Assembly: GCF_042652085.1 (NCBI RefSeq)
Contig: NZ_JBHSJF010000005.1
Coordinates: forward strand, 124,001-188,000
DNA: 64,000 bases
DNA from: Flaviflagellibacter deserti
Lineage (GTDB): Bacteria; Pseudomonadota; Alphaproteobacteria; Rhizobiales; Methylopilaceae
Reading direction: 5' to 3'
Part shown: positions 17,417-26,419 of the stretch, piece after piece
How the letters are laid out: every line of letters begins with the position of its first letter
Position numbering within the stretch: position 1 is the first letter of the stretch
Program-made: the position numbers and the translations under genes
The notes under the pieces: generated by a model
What the model was told of the DNA's origin: nothing
What the model saw: only the letters and a program-made list of their open reading frames with translations
Databases searched by the model: none

Positions 17417-18436
17417 ATGGCGCGTGTATTGGTGACTGGCGGCTGCGGGTTTGTCGGCCGTCATCTTGTGAAGGCTTTGCAAGATCGCGGCGACGAGATC
17501 CGCGTCGTCGACCTGGCTCCTCCCTCTGTCGGCGGGCCGCATGCGGAGTACATCAGGGGCTCGATCACCGACGCCGCGCTGATGGATTCAGCGCTCAAGG
17601 GCGTCGATCGCGTCTACCATCTCGCCGGTATTCCCCATCTCTGGGCTAAGAAGCGGAGCGGCTTCGACATCGCCAACCGCCAGGGCACCGAGGCCGTCAT
17701 GGCGGCCTGCATGCGCGCGAATGTTCCGCGCGTCGTCCATTGCTCGACTGAATCGATCCTTCTGCCGAAGACCAAGCGCGAAGCCGTCGACGAGTCGCTG
17801 ACGCTCCAGCTCGGAGACATGCCGGGCCCCTACACCCGCTCGAAGTTCCAGGCGGAAGTGGCCGCGATGAAGGCCGCGCGTGAAGGACTGAACGTCACGA
17901 TCGTCAATCCGACCGTGCCGGTGGGCGCGGGCGACGACAACATGACTCCGCCCGCGCAGATGCTGGCGCTCTTCCTCAAGGGCGGCACGCCGTTTTTCCT
18001 CGATTGCGTGCTGAACCTCGTCGACGTTCGCGATGCCGCCGACGGCATGATCCTCGCAGGTGACAAGGGTGCGGTCGGAGAGCGCTACATTCTCGGCGGC
18101 GAGAATGTCCGCCTGCGCGATCTGCTGCGACTGCTTGAGGAAGTCTCCGGTCGCCGGATGCCGACACGCACGATCCTGCCCCCGATCGCGCTCGCGGCAG
18201 GCGTGGTCTCCGAGTTCATCGCCAACAACATCACCAGGACCGCGCCTGCGGCGACGCTCGAAGGCATCTTGCTCGCTTTGCGTTCCGGCGCGTTCGACAA
18301 CTCCAAGGCACGCCGGGAACTGGGTTATTCGCCCCGTCCGGTCGACACTGCACTGCGCGCGGAGCTGGAATGGCTTGCGAGCAGAAATAATGCCGAACAA
18401 CCGACAAGCTTTGGACACGAAGCTTCGGCTAAGTGA
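17417..18436 (+). CDS. hpnA: Hopanoid-associated sugar epimerase HpnA
   Basis: A 339-residue extended short-chain dehydrogenase. The NAD-binding loop GGCGFVG lies at residues 8-14, and the catalytic tyrosine and lysine are in GPYTRSKFQAE, with the serine in HCSTES. HpnA proteins form a distinct family tied to hopanoid loci; the exact substrate is not settled. The start ATG follows GGTGGGA and lies 17 bases after the hpnN stop, so the two are cotranscribed. No defects seen. Confidence 0.93.
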   Translation: MARVLVTGGCGFVGRHLVKALQDRGDEIRVVDLAPPSVGGPHAEYIRGSITDAALMDSALKGVDRVYHLAGIPHLWAKKRSGFDIANRQGTEAVMAACMRANVPRVVHCSTESILLPKTKREAVDESLTLQLGDMPGPYTRSKFQAEVAAMKAAREGLNVTIVNPTVPVGAGDDNMTPPAQMLALFLKGGTPFFLDCVLNLVDVRDAADGMILAGDKGAVGERYILGGENVRLRDLLRLLEEVSGRRMPTRTILPPIALAAGVVSEFIANNITRTAPAATLEGILLALRSGAFDNSKARRELGYSPRPVDTALRAELEWLASRNNAEQPTSFGHEASAK

Positions 18437-18470
18437 CGCCACGAATTCTCAAAATGAGGACGTGCGCATC

Positions 18471-19040
18471 ATGAAGCTACTCATGCTCGCCCTCGCGGGG
18501 GTCCTGTCGGCAGCTGGAACCGCCAATGCTGCCACTGTCACGCTGATCATCGACGGCATCGATGTCGGCAAGGGCGTTGTGAATGTCGCGTTCTGCGACA
18601 AGGGTCCGCTGGACCAGTGTCGCCAGTTCAAATCGAACCAGCCCGCGACCGCCGATACGGTCGGCTTCCGCTTCGAGAACGTCCCGGCCGGCAGTTATGC
18701 GTTCGTCGGATATCAGGACGTCAATTCGAACGACACGTTCGACAAGAACTTCGTCGGCATGCCGAAGGAGCCTTTCGCGCTCAGCAACAATGCCGGCGAC
18801 AAGCTGTTCCCGCCGCCTGGCTATCAAGACCTCGCTCTTCCGATCGCCGAAGGTCAGGACAACGTGATCAACATCACGCTGCAGACCATGGGCGGAAAGA
18901 AGAAGCAGCAGCCCACCTCGGCGAAGACATCGATTGAATCGATACCGATGATCACCGTGCCGAACCCCAGTGTCGCGAGCACGCCGGCGCTCAGCACTGC
19001 GCGGTCAAGCACGGCGGCAGCCCCGCCCGCGCGCAAATGA
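18471..19040 (+). CDS. DUF2141 secreted protein within the hopanoid operon
   Basis: The ATG at 18471 has GAGGA ten bases upstream and gives 189 residues. A signal peptide ends at about residue 20 (LSAAGTANA). Residues about 20-140 match DUF2141: an all-beta domain with YQDVNSNDTFDKNFVGMPKEP, the hallmark acidic turn plus G-x-P-x-EP of that family. The C-terminal 50 residues are low-complexity, rich in S, T, A and P. It lies 34 bases after hpnA and before hpnH, and is followed by a hairpin. Function unknown; the position suggests a periplasmic accessory to hopanoid handling. Confidence 0.85.
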   Translation: MKLLMLALAGVLSAAGTANAATVTLIIDGIDVGKGVVNVAFCDKGPLDQCRQFKSNQPATADTVGFRFENVPAGSYAFVGYQDVNSNDTFDKNFVGMPKEPFALSNNAGDKLFPPPGYQDLALPIAEGQDNVINITLQTMGGKKKQQPTSAKTSIESIPMITVPNPSVASTPALSTARSSTAAAPPARK

Positions 19041-19073
19041 ATGCTGCAAGGCGATTAAGGTTGACGTGATTTC

Positions 19074-19100
19074 AATTGCCCGGCTTTCCGCCGGGCAATT
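19074..19100 (+). terminator. Hairpin after the hpnN-hpnA-DUF2141 operon
   Basis: AATTGCCCGG (19074-19083) and CCGGGCAATT (19091-19100) form a perfect ten-pair stem with a seven-base loop, 33 bases after the DUF2141 stop. The following sequence has little T, so termination may be partial. Confidence 0.65.
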
Positions 19101-19514
19101 GCATTACTGCAACAAGTACAGATAACAAGATTTCGGACTGCGCCGGCGACTCGACCTCGACGCGGCGACATGACATAGCTTCCTGCCAATGCTCTCGAAT
19201 TTCATACATCGAATGAAGTTCGCACTGGCGAGAACAGGAGTGTGTGGGCACTGCGCTGGACCCGGTTTGTCAACTCGGCGTCATATGACATTGGCATGAG
19301 CGCAGCGGCAACTGGTCGCGGCGCACATTGTCGGTTTCGCCCCACTTACCTGTCAGAATGGAAAGTTGAATCTGTTGCTTGGATTGGCACACGAAATGCT
19401 CAAGCAACAAATGTGCATTACTCATCCCTCCGCGCTCCGGCGCGGTTATCGGTCCGCCCATTCGGCGTCCCGAGAACAGACAAGCGCTTTGGCGCAGAAG
19501 TAAAGGAGCCGCTT
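19101..19514 (+). other. 414-base leader/intergenic region upstream of hpnH
   Basis: No convincing gene lies here. The reading frame of hpnH happens to stay open through it, which would add 91 residues, but these do not resemble HpnH and the ribosome-binding site at 19501-19508 argues for a start at 19515. The region is more AT-rich than its surroundings and probably holds the hpnH promoter. The best promoter-like match is the sigma-54-type sequence at 19385-19400. Confidence 0.6.
19385..19400 (+). promoter_or_regulatory. Possible sigma-54 promoter for hpnH
   Basis: TGGCACACGAAATGCT matches the -24/-12 consensus TGGCACG-N4-TTGCW except at two positions, and keeps the essential GG and GC with correct spacing. 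It is 115 bases ahead of the hpnH start. A single match of this quality can occur by chance. Confidence 0.25.
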
Positions 19515-20723
19515 GTGGGCATCCCGCTGAGACAGATCATCGACGTCGGCAGCTACATCGTCAAAAAAGAGCTCTCGGGTGTGAAGCGATACCCGCTCGT
19601 GTTGATGATGGAGCCTCTTTTCCGCTGCAATCTGGCCTGCGCCGGCTGCGGCAAGATCGATTACCCGGACGAAATCCTCAATCAGCGCATCTCCTATGAA
19701 GACGCGATGCAGGCGGTCGACGAATGCGGCGCCCCGGTCGTTGTCATCGCGGGCGGCGAGCCGCTGATCCACAAGGAGCTTCCGCAGATCGTTCGCGGCA
19801 TCATGGCGAAGAAGAAATACGCCATCGTCTGCACCAACGCGATCCTGCTCGAGAAGAAGATGGATGAGTACGAGCCGAGCCCGTACTTCACCTGGTCGAT
19901 CCATCTCGACGGCGACAAGGAGATGCACGACAAGTCGGTGTGCCGTAACGGCATCTACGACAAGGCCGTCGCCGCATTGAAGGAAGCCAAGCGCCGTGGT
20001 TTCCGCGTGACTATCAACTGCACCTTCTTCCAGAACGCCGATCCGGACCGCGTCGCGACCTTCTTCGACGAAGTTACCGCTCTCGGCGTCGACGGCATGA
20101 CGGTTTCGCCGGGCTACGCCTACGAACGCGCCCCGGACCAGCAGCACTTCCTGAACCGCCAGACCACGAAGAATATCTTCCGCAAGGTGTTCAGCCAGGC
20201 GAAGGGCAAGGGCTGGCAGTTCAACCAGTCGACTATGTTTCTCGACTTCCTGGCCGGCAACCAGTCCTACTCCTGCACGCCGTGGGGCAATCCGACCCGC
20301 ACCGTGTTCGGCTGGCAGAAGCCCTGCTATCTCCTCGGCGAAGGTTATGCGAAGACCTTCAAGGAGCTGATGGAAGACACGAACTGGGACAATTACGGCG
20401 TCGGCAATTACGAGAAATGCGCCGACTGCATGGTCCATTCGGGCTTCGAGGCATCCGCCGTGCGCGACACGGTTCGCCGCCCATGGAAAGCCGCCATGGT
20501 TCAGCTGTTCGGCATCAGGACGACCGGCCCGATGGCGCCGGAAATTCCGCTCGCCAACCAGCGTCCTGCGGAATACGTCTTCTCGCGCAACGTCGCCGCG
20601 CAGATGTCCACCATCCGCGCCAACAACAAGTCGACCACCGTCGACACCGAAGACCATCAGGATCTGCTCCGCACGCCGGAGCCGGGTCCGTCGAATGACC
20701 AGAACGTCTCGAGCGCCGCCTGA
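19515..20723 (+). CDS. hpnH: Adenosyl-hopene transferase HpnH (radical SAM)
   Basis: A 402-residue radical SAM enzyme that adds the 5-prime-deoxyadenosyl group of SAM to diploptene, the first step of the extended hopanoid side chain. The cluster cysteines are C38, C42 and C45 (CNLACAGC). IAGGEPLIHKE is the SAM-binding GGE motif, and C-terminal cysteines (CTPWGN, CADCMVHSG) fit the SPASM-like tail of HpnH. The start is GTG 19515 with TAAAGGAG six bases upstream, giving the family's normal length. It ends before a strong bidirectional terminator. Confidence 0.96.
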   Translation: MGIPLRQIIDVGSYIVKKELSGVKRYPLVLMMEPLFRCNLACAGCGKIDYPDEILNQRISYEDAMQAVDECGAPVVVIAGGEPLIHKELPQIVRGIMAKKKYAIVCTNAILLEKKMDEYEPSPYFTWSIHLDGDKEMHDKSVCRNGIYDKAVAALKEAKRRGFRVTINCTFFQNADPDRVATFFDEVTALGVDGMTVSPGYAYERAPDQQHFLNRQTTKNIFRKVFSQAKGKGWQFNQSTMFLDFLAGNQSYSCTPWGNPTRTVFGWQKPCYLLGEGYAKTFKELMEDTNWDNYGVGNYEKCADCMVHSGFEASAVRDTVRRPWKAAMVQLFGIRTTGPMAPEIPLANQRPAEYVFSRNVAAQMSTIRANNKSTTVDTEDHQDLLRTPEPGPSNDQNVSSAA

Positions 20724-20741
20724 GACTTCGACAGTCCAAAC

Positions 20742-20773
20742 AAAAAAGCCCGGCATTCGCGCCGGGCTTTTTT
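20742..20773. terminator. Bidirectional terminator between hpnH and the DUF930 gene
   Basis: AAAAAAGCCCGGC (20742-20754) is a perfect complement of GCCGGGCTTTTTT (20761-20773) around ATTCGC. The flanking A- and T-runs let it work on both strands, ending hpnH and the convergent DUF930 gene. Confidence 0.93.
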
Positions 20774-20792
20774 CGTTTGTATGCGCTGCACT

Positions 20793-21479
20793 TCAGTGGA
20801 TTGCCGCCAGATTGTGGGGTTCCCATTCATCGCGCGGAATAGCATCTCCCACTTCGAACGCGAACGAGACCACCTTCGCGTGGTCAGGTGAAAGTCCGCA
20901 ACGGAATCTGAGATGATACCAGTTCCGCTTGCTTCGAAATGCGGCTCCGTCGGCGACGAGAACGTCGCCGTCCTCACGGGTATCCGACATCGCGAATGAG
21001 ACCAGCCTGTCCGGCCGGTAATCCGGCTTCCATGCCTCGATCTGTTCGGACGCCTCGATGGCGCATAGCTGATCGATACGGTCGGCCTCGACCATCTGAC
21101 TCATCGCCTTCACTGCCTGCCGGCTTTGCGGCCGCGCCAGGTTTGCCTGCGCCAACATCGTTGTTGCCTGGACCATTCCTGACCGCGAAGGACCGGCCGG
21201 TGGTGTTTCGTTGGAAGGAGGATCAGCTGATGGCGCGGGCACGGAATCCCCTCGCAGCATGGGCTCAACCGATGATGCCGAGGATGGGGATTTACGCGCC
21301 GTCAGCGCGTCGAACTCGCCGCTGCTGAGCACCTCGACCGAGACGTCCTGTGGCGCCGGAACGGGCAGCGGAACAGGCCACATGGCAAGCGCGAGGAATA
21401 GGAGCGTGTGGAGGCCGATAGAGGCCAGAACCCGCAATACCCCTACCGCTCGATCCGGCGGTTCCAGTCTAAACAGCAA
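20793..21479 (-). CDS. DUF930 domain protein with TonB-like N-terminus
   Basis: A 228-residue protein (TTG start at 21479; no ATG in a sensible place, so the start is uncertain). One membrane helix (about residues 15-35, ASIGLHTLLFLALAMWP) is followed by a proline-, serine- and alanine-rich linker (about 60-115), then a folded C-terminal domain (about 130-225) with DQLCAIEASEQI and YHLRFRC. That domain matches DUF930, a family found mostly in rhizobia. A single N-terminal anchor plus a proline-rich spacer resembles TonB/TolA. It is convergent with hpnH and 140 bases downstream of hpnG. Function unknown. Confidence 0.75.
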   Translation of the reverse strand: MLFRLEPPDRAVGVLRVLASIGLHTLLFLALAMWPVPLPVPAPQDVSVEVLSSGEFDALTARKSPSSASSVEPMLRGDSVPAPSADPPSNETPPAGPSRSGMVQATTMLAQANLARPQSRQAVKAMSQMVEADRIDQLCAIEASEQIEAWKPDYRPDRLVSFAMSDTREDGDVLVADGAAFRSKRNWYHLRFRCGLSPDHAKVVSFAFEVGDAIPRDEWEPHNLAAIH

Positions 21480-21619
21480 AAGAGGAATCCGGCGCGATCA
21501 CTGCGCAGCCATGCCTCTCGCCAGCGCCCGCTCAAAGACGTAACCCATCCCGCCCCCCGGTTCCCCGTTGGGCAGTTTTCACCGCGACAAGGCGATTTGA
21601 TGGAGCCGGAGACGACCGA

Positions 21620-22342
21620 TCAGCTGAAAGCCGTACCCCAGCTCGCCGGCACGTAGCCCAGCGAGCGGAACGCAATCGAGGCGTCGCGCCCGAGGCGAAT
21701 CAGATCCATGATCTGGCCAGGACGGCGTGCCAGGCTGCCGAAGACACCCGGCAACGAAATACTGCCGTCAGGCTTCAGCGCAGTCGCGACGAGGTCGGGC
21801 AGGCCGCGATGAGCCGGGTCGCAGACGACGCGGATTGCCGCGAAAGGCAGGCCGTGCTTCGCGGCGTATTCGGCCGCGATATGGGATTCCATATCGACCG
21901 CAGCAGCGCCCGAATTCTCCCAAGTGTTCCGCTTGCTGATCTTGCACACGAGAGCCAGGTCGACGCCAGCCAGTGGCGCCTGGATGGTGCGCAAACGATT
22001 GTCGACATTGAGGGCACTCTGCAGCGTCTCGTTCAGCGCCGCGTCGGCCGCCCATTCCCCATCTTCGGTGACGACCTTGGTGGCCAGCACGATATCGCCG
22101 GGATGAAGCGACGGATCGAGACCGCCGGCGACACCGAAGCTCACCACCGCGCGGCAGGCCGGTTCCGGACGGGCATCCAGCATCGCGCGGAGCCGCGCGG
22201 GCACGCCACCGGAGCAGATCGTCTCCACAGAAGGACCGGCCGCAATTTTCGCCTCGCGCGCGACGCCGGTTACGACGAGGACAGGCAGCGCGGCCGCAGC
22301 CGGCACCGCGGCCGCGACGATCTCACATACCGAAGGCGACAT
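21620..22342 (-). CDS. hpnG: Hopanoid-associated phosphorylase HpnG
   Basis: A 240-residue nucleoside phosphorylase-like protein that removes adenine from adenosylhopane, giving the ribosyl form. The phosphorylase-fold blocks SFGVAGGLDP and AAAVDMESHIAA (purine-binding region with the conserved ME) are present. The ATG at 22342 lies 20 bases inside the end of shc, so it is translationally coupled. It is the last gene of the leftward hpn operon. Length and motifs are normal for the family. Confidence 0.93.
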   Translation of the reverse strand: MSPSVCEIVAAAVPAAAALPVLVVTGVAREAKIAAGPSVETICSGGVPARLRAMLDARPEPACRAVVSFGVAGGLDPSLHPGDIVLATKVVTEDGEWAADAALNETLQSALNVDNRLRTIQAPLAGVDLALVCKISKRNTWENSGAAAVDMESHIAAEYAAKHGLPFAAIRVVCDPAHRGLPDLVATALKPDGSISLPGVFGSLARRPGQIMDLIRLGRDASIAFRSLGYVPASWGTAFS

Positions 22343-24299
22343 GCCGGCTATTGCCCTTCTTCAGATTGCGATAGCGGGCCATGGCCCAAAGCGGGAAGAA
22401 TTTCGCGTAGCCGTGATAGCGGAGATAGAACACCCGCGGAAAGCCCCCGCCCGTGTAATACTCCTCCGGCCACAGGCCGTCTTTCTGCTGCGTTGCTGCG
22501 AGCCAAGCAATCCCCTTCGCGACAGCCGGGTGATCGTTCTCACCGGCCGCCTGCAACGCAAGCAAGGCCCATGCCGTTTGTGACGCAATCGACGGCGCGG
22601 GTTCGTAGCCGCGATATTCGAGCTTGTAGCTGTCGCAGTCCTCGCCCCAGCCGCCATCGGGATTTTGGATGGCGAGCAGCCATTGCACGGCTTTCCTGAT
22701 CGGCGCGGATTGGTGGTCGACGCCGGCCGCGTTCAGCGCGCAGAGCGAGGACCAGGTGCCGTAGATGTAGTTGACGCCCCAGCGGCCGAACCAACTGCCG
22801 TCAGCTTCCTGGTCCTTGATCAGATATTCGACGCCACGCTTCAGTGGGTCGCTGTTCTCGACAGTTTCGCCAAGCTGGGCGAGCATCGAGACGCAGCGGG
22901 CCGACACGTCCGCCGTCGGCGGGTCCAGCAGCGCGCCGTGGTCCGCAAACGGTATCTCGTTGAGATAGTAATACTGGTTGTCGGCGTCGAATGCCCCCCA
23001 GCCGCCATTCTTCGACTGCAGGCCGTGGATCCATTCACGGGCACGCTCGATGGCGGCTTCGTAATCGGTGTCCGGCGCGCGGGCCTTGATACGGTCCATG
23101 CCCATGACGACCACGGCGGTATCGTCGACGTCGGGATAGTGCGCATTGGCATACTGGAACGCCCAGCCGCCCGGACGCACGTCCGGCCGCGCCTCGGCCC
23201 AGTCGCCCTTCACGTCGAGGATCTGGTGCGGCTTCAGCCAGTCGAGCGCGACGCGAGCGGCCTTGTCGGCCTCATCATTGCCCGCTTCGAGCAAAGCATG
23301 GCTCGCGAGCGAAGTGTCCCAGATCGGCGACAGGCAAGGCTGGCAATAGGCCTCATGTTCCTTGACGACGAGCAGCTTCTCGATCGACGCGCGGGCGATG
23401 ACCACGCGCGGATCGTTCGGCGGCACGCCGAGCACGTCGTACATTTCGAGCGCATTGACCATGGCCGGAAAGATCGCGCCCAGGCCGTCTTCGCCGTTCA
23501 GGCGCTCGTCGACGAACTCGACGATCTTCTTGATCGCGCGCTCCTGCGGTCCCTTCGGGAAGAAGGGAACGGCGACCTTCAGCACCTTGTCGAGGCCGAT
23601 GAAGAACTTCTTCCAGTACCATTTCTGGTGGGCGCCACCAAAGGTCCACGTCTTCACTTCGAAGGCGGGCGTCGTGAACAGTTCCGGAATGCCAATGCCG
23701 AGCTTGTTCTTCGCGAGCGGCTTCTTCAGCATCAGAACGAAGAGCGGCACCATCACCGTGCGCGCCCAATACGACACCTTGTCGAGGTGGAACGGGAACC
23801 ACTTCGGCAGAAGGATGATCTCGACCGGCATGGTCGGAACCGCCTTCCACGGCACCTGACCGTAGAGCGCGAGCAGAATGCGTGTGAAGACATTGCTCTT
23901 CGCCGCGCCGCCATGCGCAAGGATCGCGTCGCGCGCCTTCTCCATATGCGGGGCATCGATGTCGTCGCCGATCATCTTGAGCGCGAAATAGGCCTTCACG
24001 CTCGCCGACATGTCGAACGCGCCGCCATGAAACAGCGGCCAGCCATTGTGCTCGCCCTGGATACGGCGGAGGTACACGGCGATCTTCCGCTCGAGCTCAT
24101 GGTCGATCGGCTCGCCGCGGAAATGGCGCATCAGGACATATTCGGCCGGGATCGTCGCGTCCGCCTCGAGTTCGAAGCAGAAATGCCCGTCGGCCTTGCG
24201 ATAGCCGAGCAGTCCTTCGGTCGCGTGAGCGATCTTGCCCTCAAGCTCGTCCAGCCGGATCTCCGGCGCGAGATCGCGCAAGGGGGTTGCCTCGTTCAA
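22323..24299 (-). CDS. shc: Squalene-hopene cyclase
   Basis: About 658 residues; cyclises squalene to hopene and diplopterol at the inner membrane. The catalytic DVDDTAVV (general acid aspartate) is at about residues 384-391, and QW repeats are spread along the chain (for example DGGWGEDCDSY and KNGGWGAFDADN). I prefer the TTG at 24299, which has GAGGGG seven bases upstream; a TTG at 24314 overlapping the hpnE stop (TTGA) is also open. Either gives a slightly short N-terminus. It is between hpnE and hpnG in one operon. Confidence 0.96.
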   Translation of the reverse strand: MNEATPLRDLAPEIRLDELEGKIAHATEGLLGYRKADGHFCFELEADATIPAEYVLMRHFRGEPIDHELERKIAVYLRRIQGEHNGWPLFHGGAFDMSASVKAYFALKMIGDDIDAPHMEKARDAILAHGGAAKSNVFTRILLALYGQVPWKAVPTMPVEIILLPKWFPFHLDKVSYWARTVMVPLFVLMLKKPLAKNKLGIGIPELFTTPAFEVKTWTFGGAHQKWYWKKFFIGLDKVLKVAVPFFPKGPQERAIKKIVEFVDERLNGEDGLGAIFPAMVNALEMYDVLGVPPNDPRVVIARASIEKLLVVKEHEAYCQPCLSPIWDTSLASHALLEAGNDEADKAARVALDWLKPHQILDVKGDWAEARPDVRPGGWAFQYANAHYPDVDDTAVVVMGMDRIKARAPDTDYEAAIERAREWIHGLQSKNGGWGAFDADNQYYYLNEIPFADHGALLDPPTADVSARCVSMLAQLGETVENSDPLKRGVEYLIKDQEADGSWFGRWGVNYIYGTWSSLCALNAAGVDHQSAPIRKAVQWLLAIQNPDGGWGEDCDSYKLEYRGYEPAPSIASQTAWALLALQAAGENDHPAVAKGIAWLAATQQKDGLWPEEYYTGGGFPRVFYLRYHGYAKFFPLWAMARYRNLKKGNSRHVAFGM

Positions 24300-24310
24300 G
24301 ATGGCACCCC

Positions 24311-25582
24311 TCAAGCCGCCGTGCGGGCGGTCGCGCCGGCCGATTCAAGAATCGCCTTGGAAGCTGCGTTGCCCGAACGGATCGCGCCTTCCATGCACGC
24401 CGGAAGGCCCGTGGCGGTCCAATCGCCGGCGAGGAAGAGATTGGCGAACTGCGTCTTCGGCCCCGGACGCTTCGACGCTTCGCTGGGAATGGCGGCGAAG
24501 GTCGCTCGGCGCTCGCGGTTGATCTGCCATTCCGGCAGCTCCGGCGGCAGGCCGGTGACCTTGGACACTTCGGCCCAGATCTTCTCGGCAAGCGACTGAC
24601 GGTCGTGCGTCATCAATTCGTCGGCGGCGCTGATTGTCACCGACAGATGATCCTCGTAGGCGAACAGCCATTCGGACATGGAATTGACGAGGCCCATATA
24701 CATCGGATGGCCGGCCGGCGGCGCGATCTTGAAGTGCAGATTGACAATCGCCTTGAACTTCTCCGGCGTGATCAGGCCCGGCACATAGGCCCGGGCGACG
24801 ACCGGAGGCGCGGCAAGGATGACGATGTCCTGCGGGCCGACCGTGATCTTCTCCTCACCGAAATCGAGCACGTTGGCGCGCTCGCCGTCATACTCGACGC
24901 CGCGCAGCGTGCGGCCATAGGTGAAGGTCGCGCCGCGCTCAGTCAGATACTTGATCGCCGGGTCGATATAGGCGGACGACATGCCCTTGTGGGCGATGAT
25001 AGGGCGGCAGGCCTGGCCGCCGGCGCCGAACGTCTCCTTGAACAGAGTGATTGCCATTTGAGCATCGGCCTCGGCCGGCTCGACGTTCAGCGCCGCCAGC
25101 ATGACCGGGCGCCACAGCCGTTCGTAGAGGCTCGTCTTGGTGTCCATCACCTCGCCAACGGGACGCGACGCATTGATCGCGCGCAGCAGGCCGAGCGGCG
25201 CCAGGTAGTCGCTGGCCTTGGAGCCCGGGACGCGGCGCTTGGAGTCCAGAATCCACCACGGAACACGGCTGGAATTCGGCCGCAGGGTCCAGCGCTCGCC
25301 GCTGGCGAGATCGGCGAACGGGATTTCCGCCTCGCACTGGGTCATTTCCTTCAGGCCGTCGATGCGCGTCAGGTAGCGCACGGCGGCGTGGTTGCCGGAG
25401 AGCAGGAGATGGCTGCCATTGTCGACGACGATGTTCAGGACCGTGTCCATGAAGGAGCGGCAGCGGCCGCCGGCGGCCTTCGCGGCCTCGTAGAAGGCGA
25501 TCTTGTAACCGGCATCCGCCAGATCGACCGCGGCCGAGAGACCACCGAGACCCGCGCCGACGATGTGAACAACGCCTGACAT
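24311..25582 (-). CDS. hpnE: Hydroxysqualene dehydroxylase HpnE
   Basis: A 423-residue FAD-dependent enzyme that reduces hydroxysqualene to squalene. VHIVGAGLGGLSAA at the N-terminus is the dinucleotide-binding motif, and FLAGDWTATGLPACMEGAI near the C-terminus is the second FAD contact of amine-oxidase-like proteins. Its ATG directly abuts the hpnD stop (TGAATG). Family length is normal. Together with HpnC and HpnD it replaces the one-step squalene synthase. Confidence 0.95.
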   Translation of the reverse strand: MSGVVHIVGAGLGGLSAAVDLADAGYKIAFYEAAKAAGGRCRSFMDTVLNIVVDNGSHLLLSGNHAAVRYLTRIDGLKEMTQCEAEIPFADLASGERWTLRPNSSRVPWWILDSKRRVPGSKASDYLAPLGLLRAINASRPVGEVMDTKTSLYERLWRPVMLAALNVEPAEADAQMAITLFKETFGAGGQACRPIIAHKGMSSAYIDPAIKYLTERGATFTYGRTLRGVEYDGERANVLDFGEEKITVGPQDIVILAAPPVVARAYVPGLITPEKFKAIVNLHFKIAPPAGHPMYMGLVNSMSEWLFAYEDHLSVTISAADELMTHDRQSLAEKIWAEVSKVTGLPPELPEWQINRERRATFAAIPSEASKRPGPKTQFANLFLAGDWTATGLPACMEGAIRSGNAASKAILESAGATARTAA

Positions 25583-26419
25583 TCAGACCACTCCATAGCG
25601 AAGGAACGCGCCGATCAGGGTGAGCTTGCTGACGCCGACGCGCGTGCGCGGCGGAGCCCAGCCCTGGGCAAGCAACCGTTTGAGAACATTATGATAGGCC
25701 GCGCCCATCAGGCGCGGAGCGCGCACGGCCACGCGCGGGGCGGCGGCCATGATGGCGCCCGCCTCGTCGAAATGCTGCTGCGCCCGGGCGGCGACCACGC
25801 GGCAGGCCTGATCGAGGCCCGGATGGTCGAGCGCGGCACGCGGGTCCGTCAGCTCGGTCATGCCAGCGTTGTGCAACTCTTCGCGCGGAAGGTAAAGACG
25901 GCCGATCGCCGCGTCTTCATCGAGGTCACGCAAGATGTTTGTCAGCTGAAGCGCACGGCCGAGATGATGCGACAGCTTCTCTCCGGCAGCAAAGTCCATT
26001 CCGAACACCGGCACGGACAGACGACCGACCGCGCTCGCGACACGATCAACATAGAGATCGAGCGCTGCCCAGTCGGGAGCGACGATCGGCAGGCCGACAT
26101 CCATTTCCATGCCATCGATAACATCATGGAAATCCTGGCGGCGCAGGCCGTAGCGATTGACGGTGTCGGTCAGAAAGCTTGCGACGCCGGCCGGGCCGCC
26201 CTGATAGAGGCTGTCGATGTCGCGGCGCCAGCCCTCGAGGCCCTCGCGCTTCTCGATATCGGTGCCGCCCTCGTCGGCGATGTCGTCGACCGCGCGGCAG
26301 AAGCCGTAGACCGCGAACATGCCCTCGCGGCGCTCGCGCGGCAGGATGCGCATCGCTGTGTAGAACGAGCTGCCCGTCGCGGTCGGCGGCGCGTTGTTGG
26401 TCTCGACGGCCATCGTCAT
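25583..26419 (-). CDS. hpnD: Presqualene diphosphate synthase HpnD
   Basis: A 278-residue squalene/phytoene synthase-family enzyme that joins two farnesyl diphosphates. The two aspartate-rich sites are CRAVDDIADEGG and LTNILRDLDEDAAIGRLYLP. The true start is ATG 26419, overlapping the hpnC stop in an ATGA; the frame is open a further 170 codons upstream only because it shadows hpnC. HpnD and HpnC are distinguished by their operon order and by the tyrosine-rich N-terminus SSFYTAMRILP of HpnD. Confidence 0.94.
   Translation of the reverse strand: MTMAVETNNAPPTATGSSFYTAMRILPRERREGMFAVYGFCRAVDDIADEGGTDIEKREGLEGWRRDIDSLYQGGPAGVASFLTDTVNRYGLRRQDFHDVIDGMEMDVGLPIVAPDWAALDLYVDRVASAVGRLSVPVFGMDFAAGEKLSHHLGRALQLTNILRDLDEDAAIGRLYLPREELHNAGMTELTDPRAALDHPGLDQACRVVAARAQQHFDEAGAIMAAAPRVAVRAPRLMGAAYHNVLKRLLAQGWAPPRTRVGVSKLTLIGAFLRYGVV

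Noticed and set aside
19242..19514. 91-codon N-terminal extension of hpnH
   Set aside because: It does not match HpnH proteins, and TAAAGGAG six bases before GTG 19515 marks the true start.
22665..24599. 644-codon rightward open frame opposite shc
   Set aside because: Antisense shadow of squalene-hopene cyclase.
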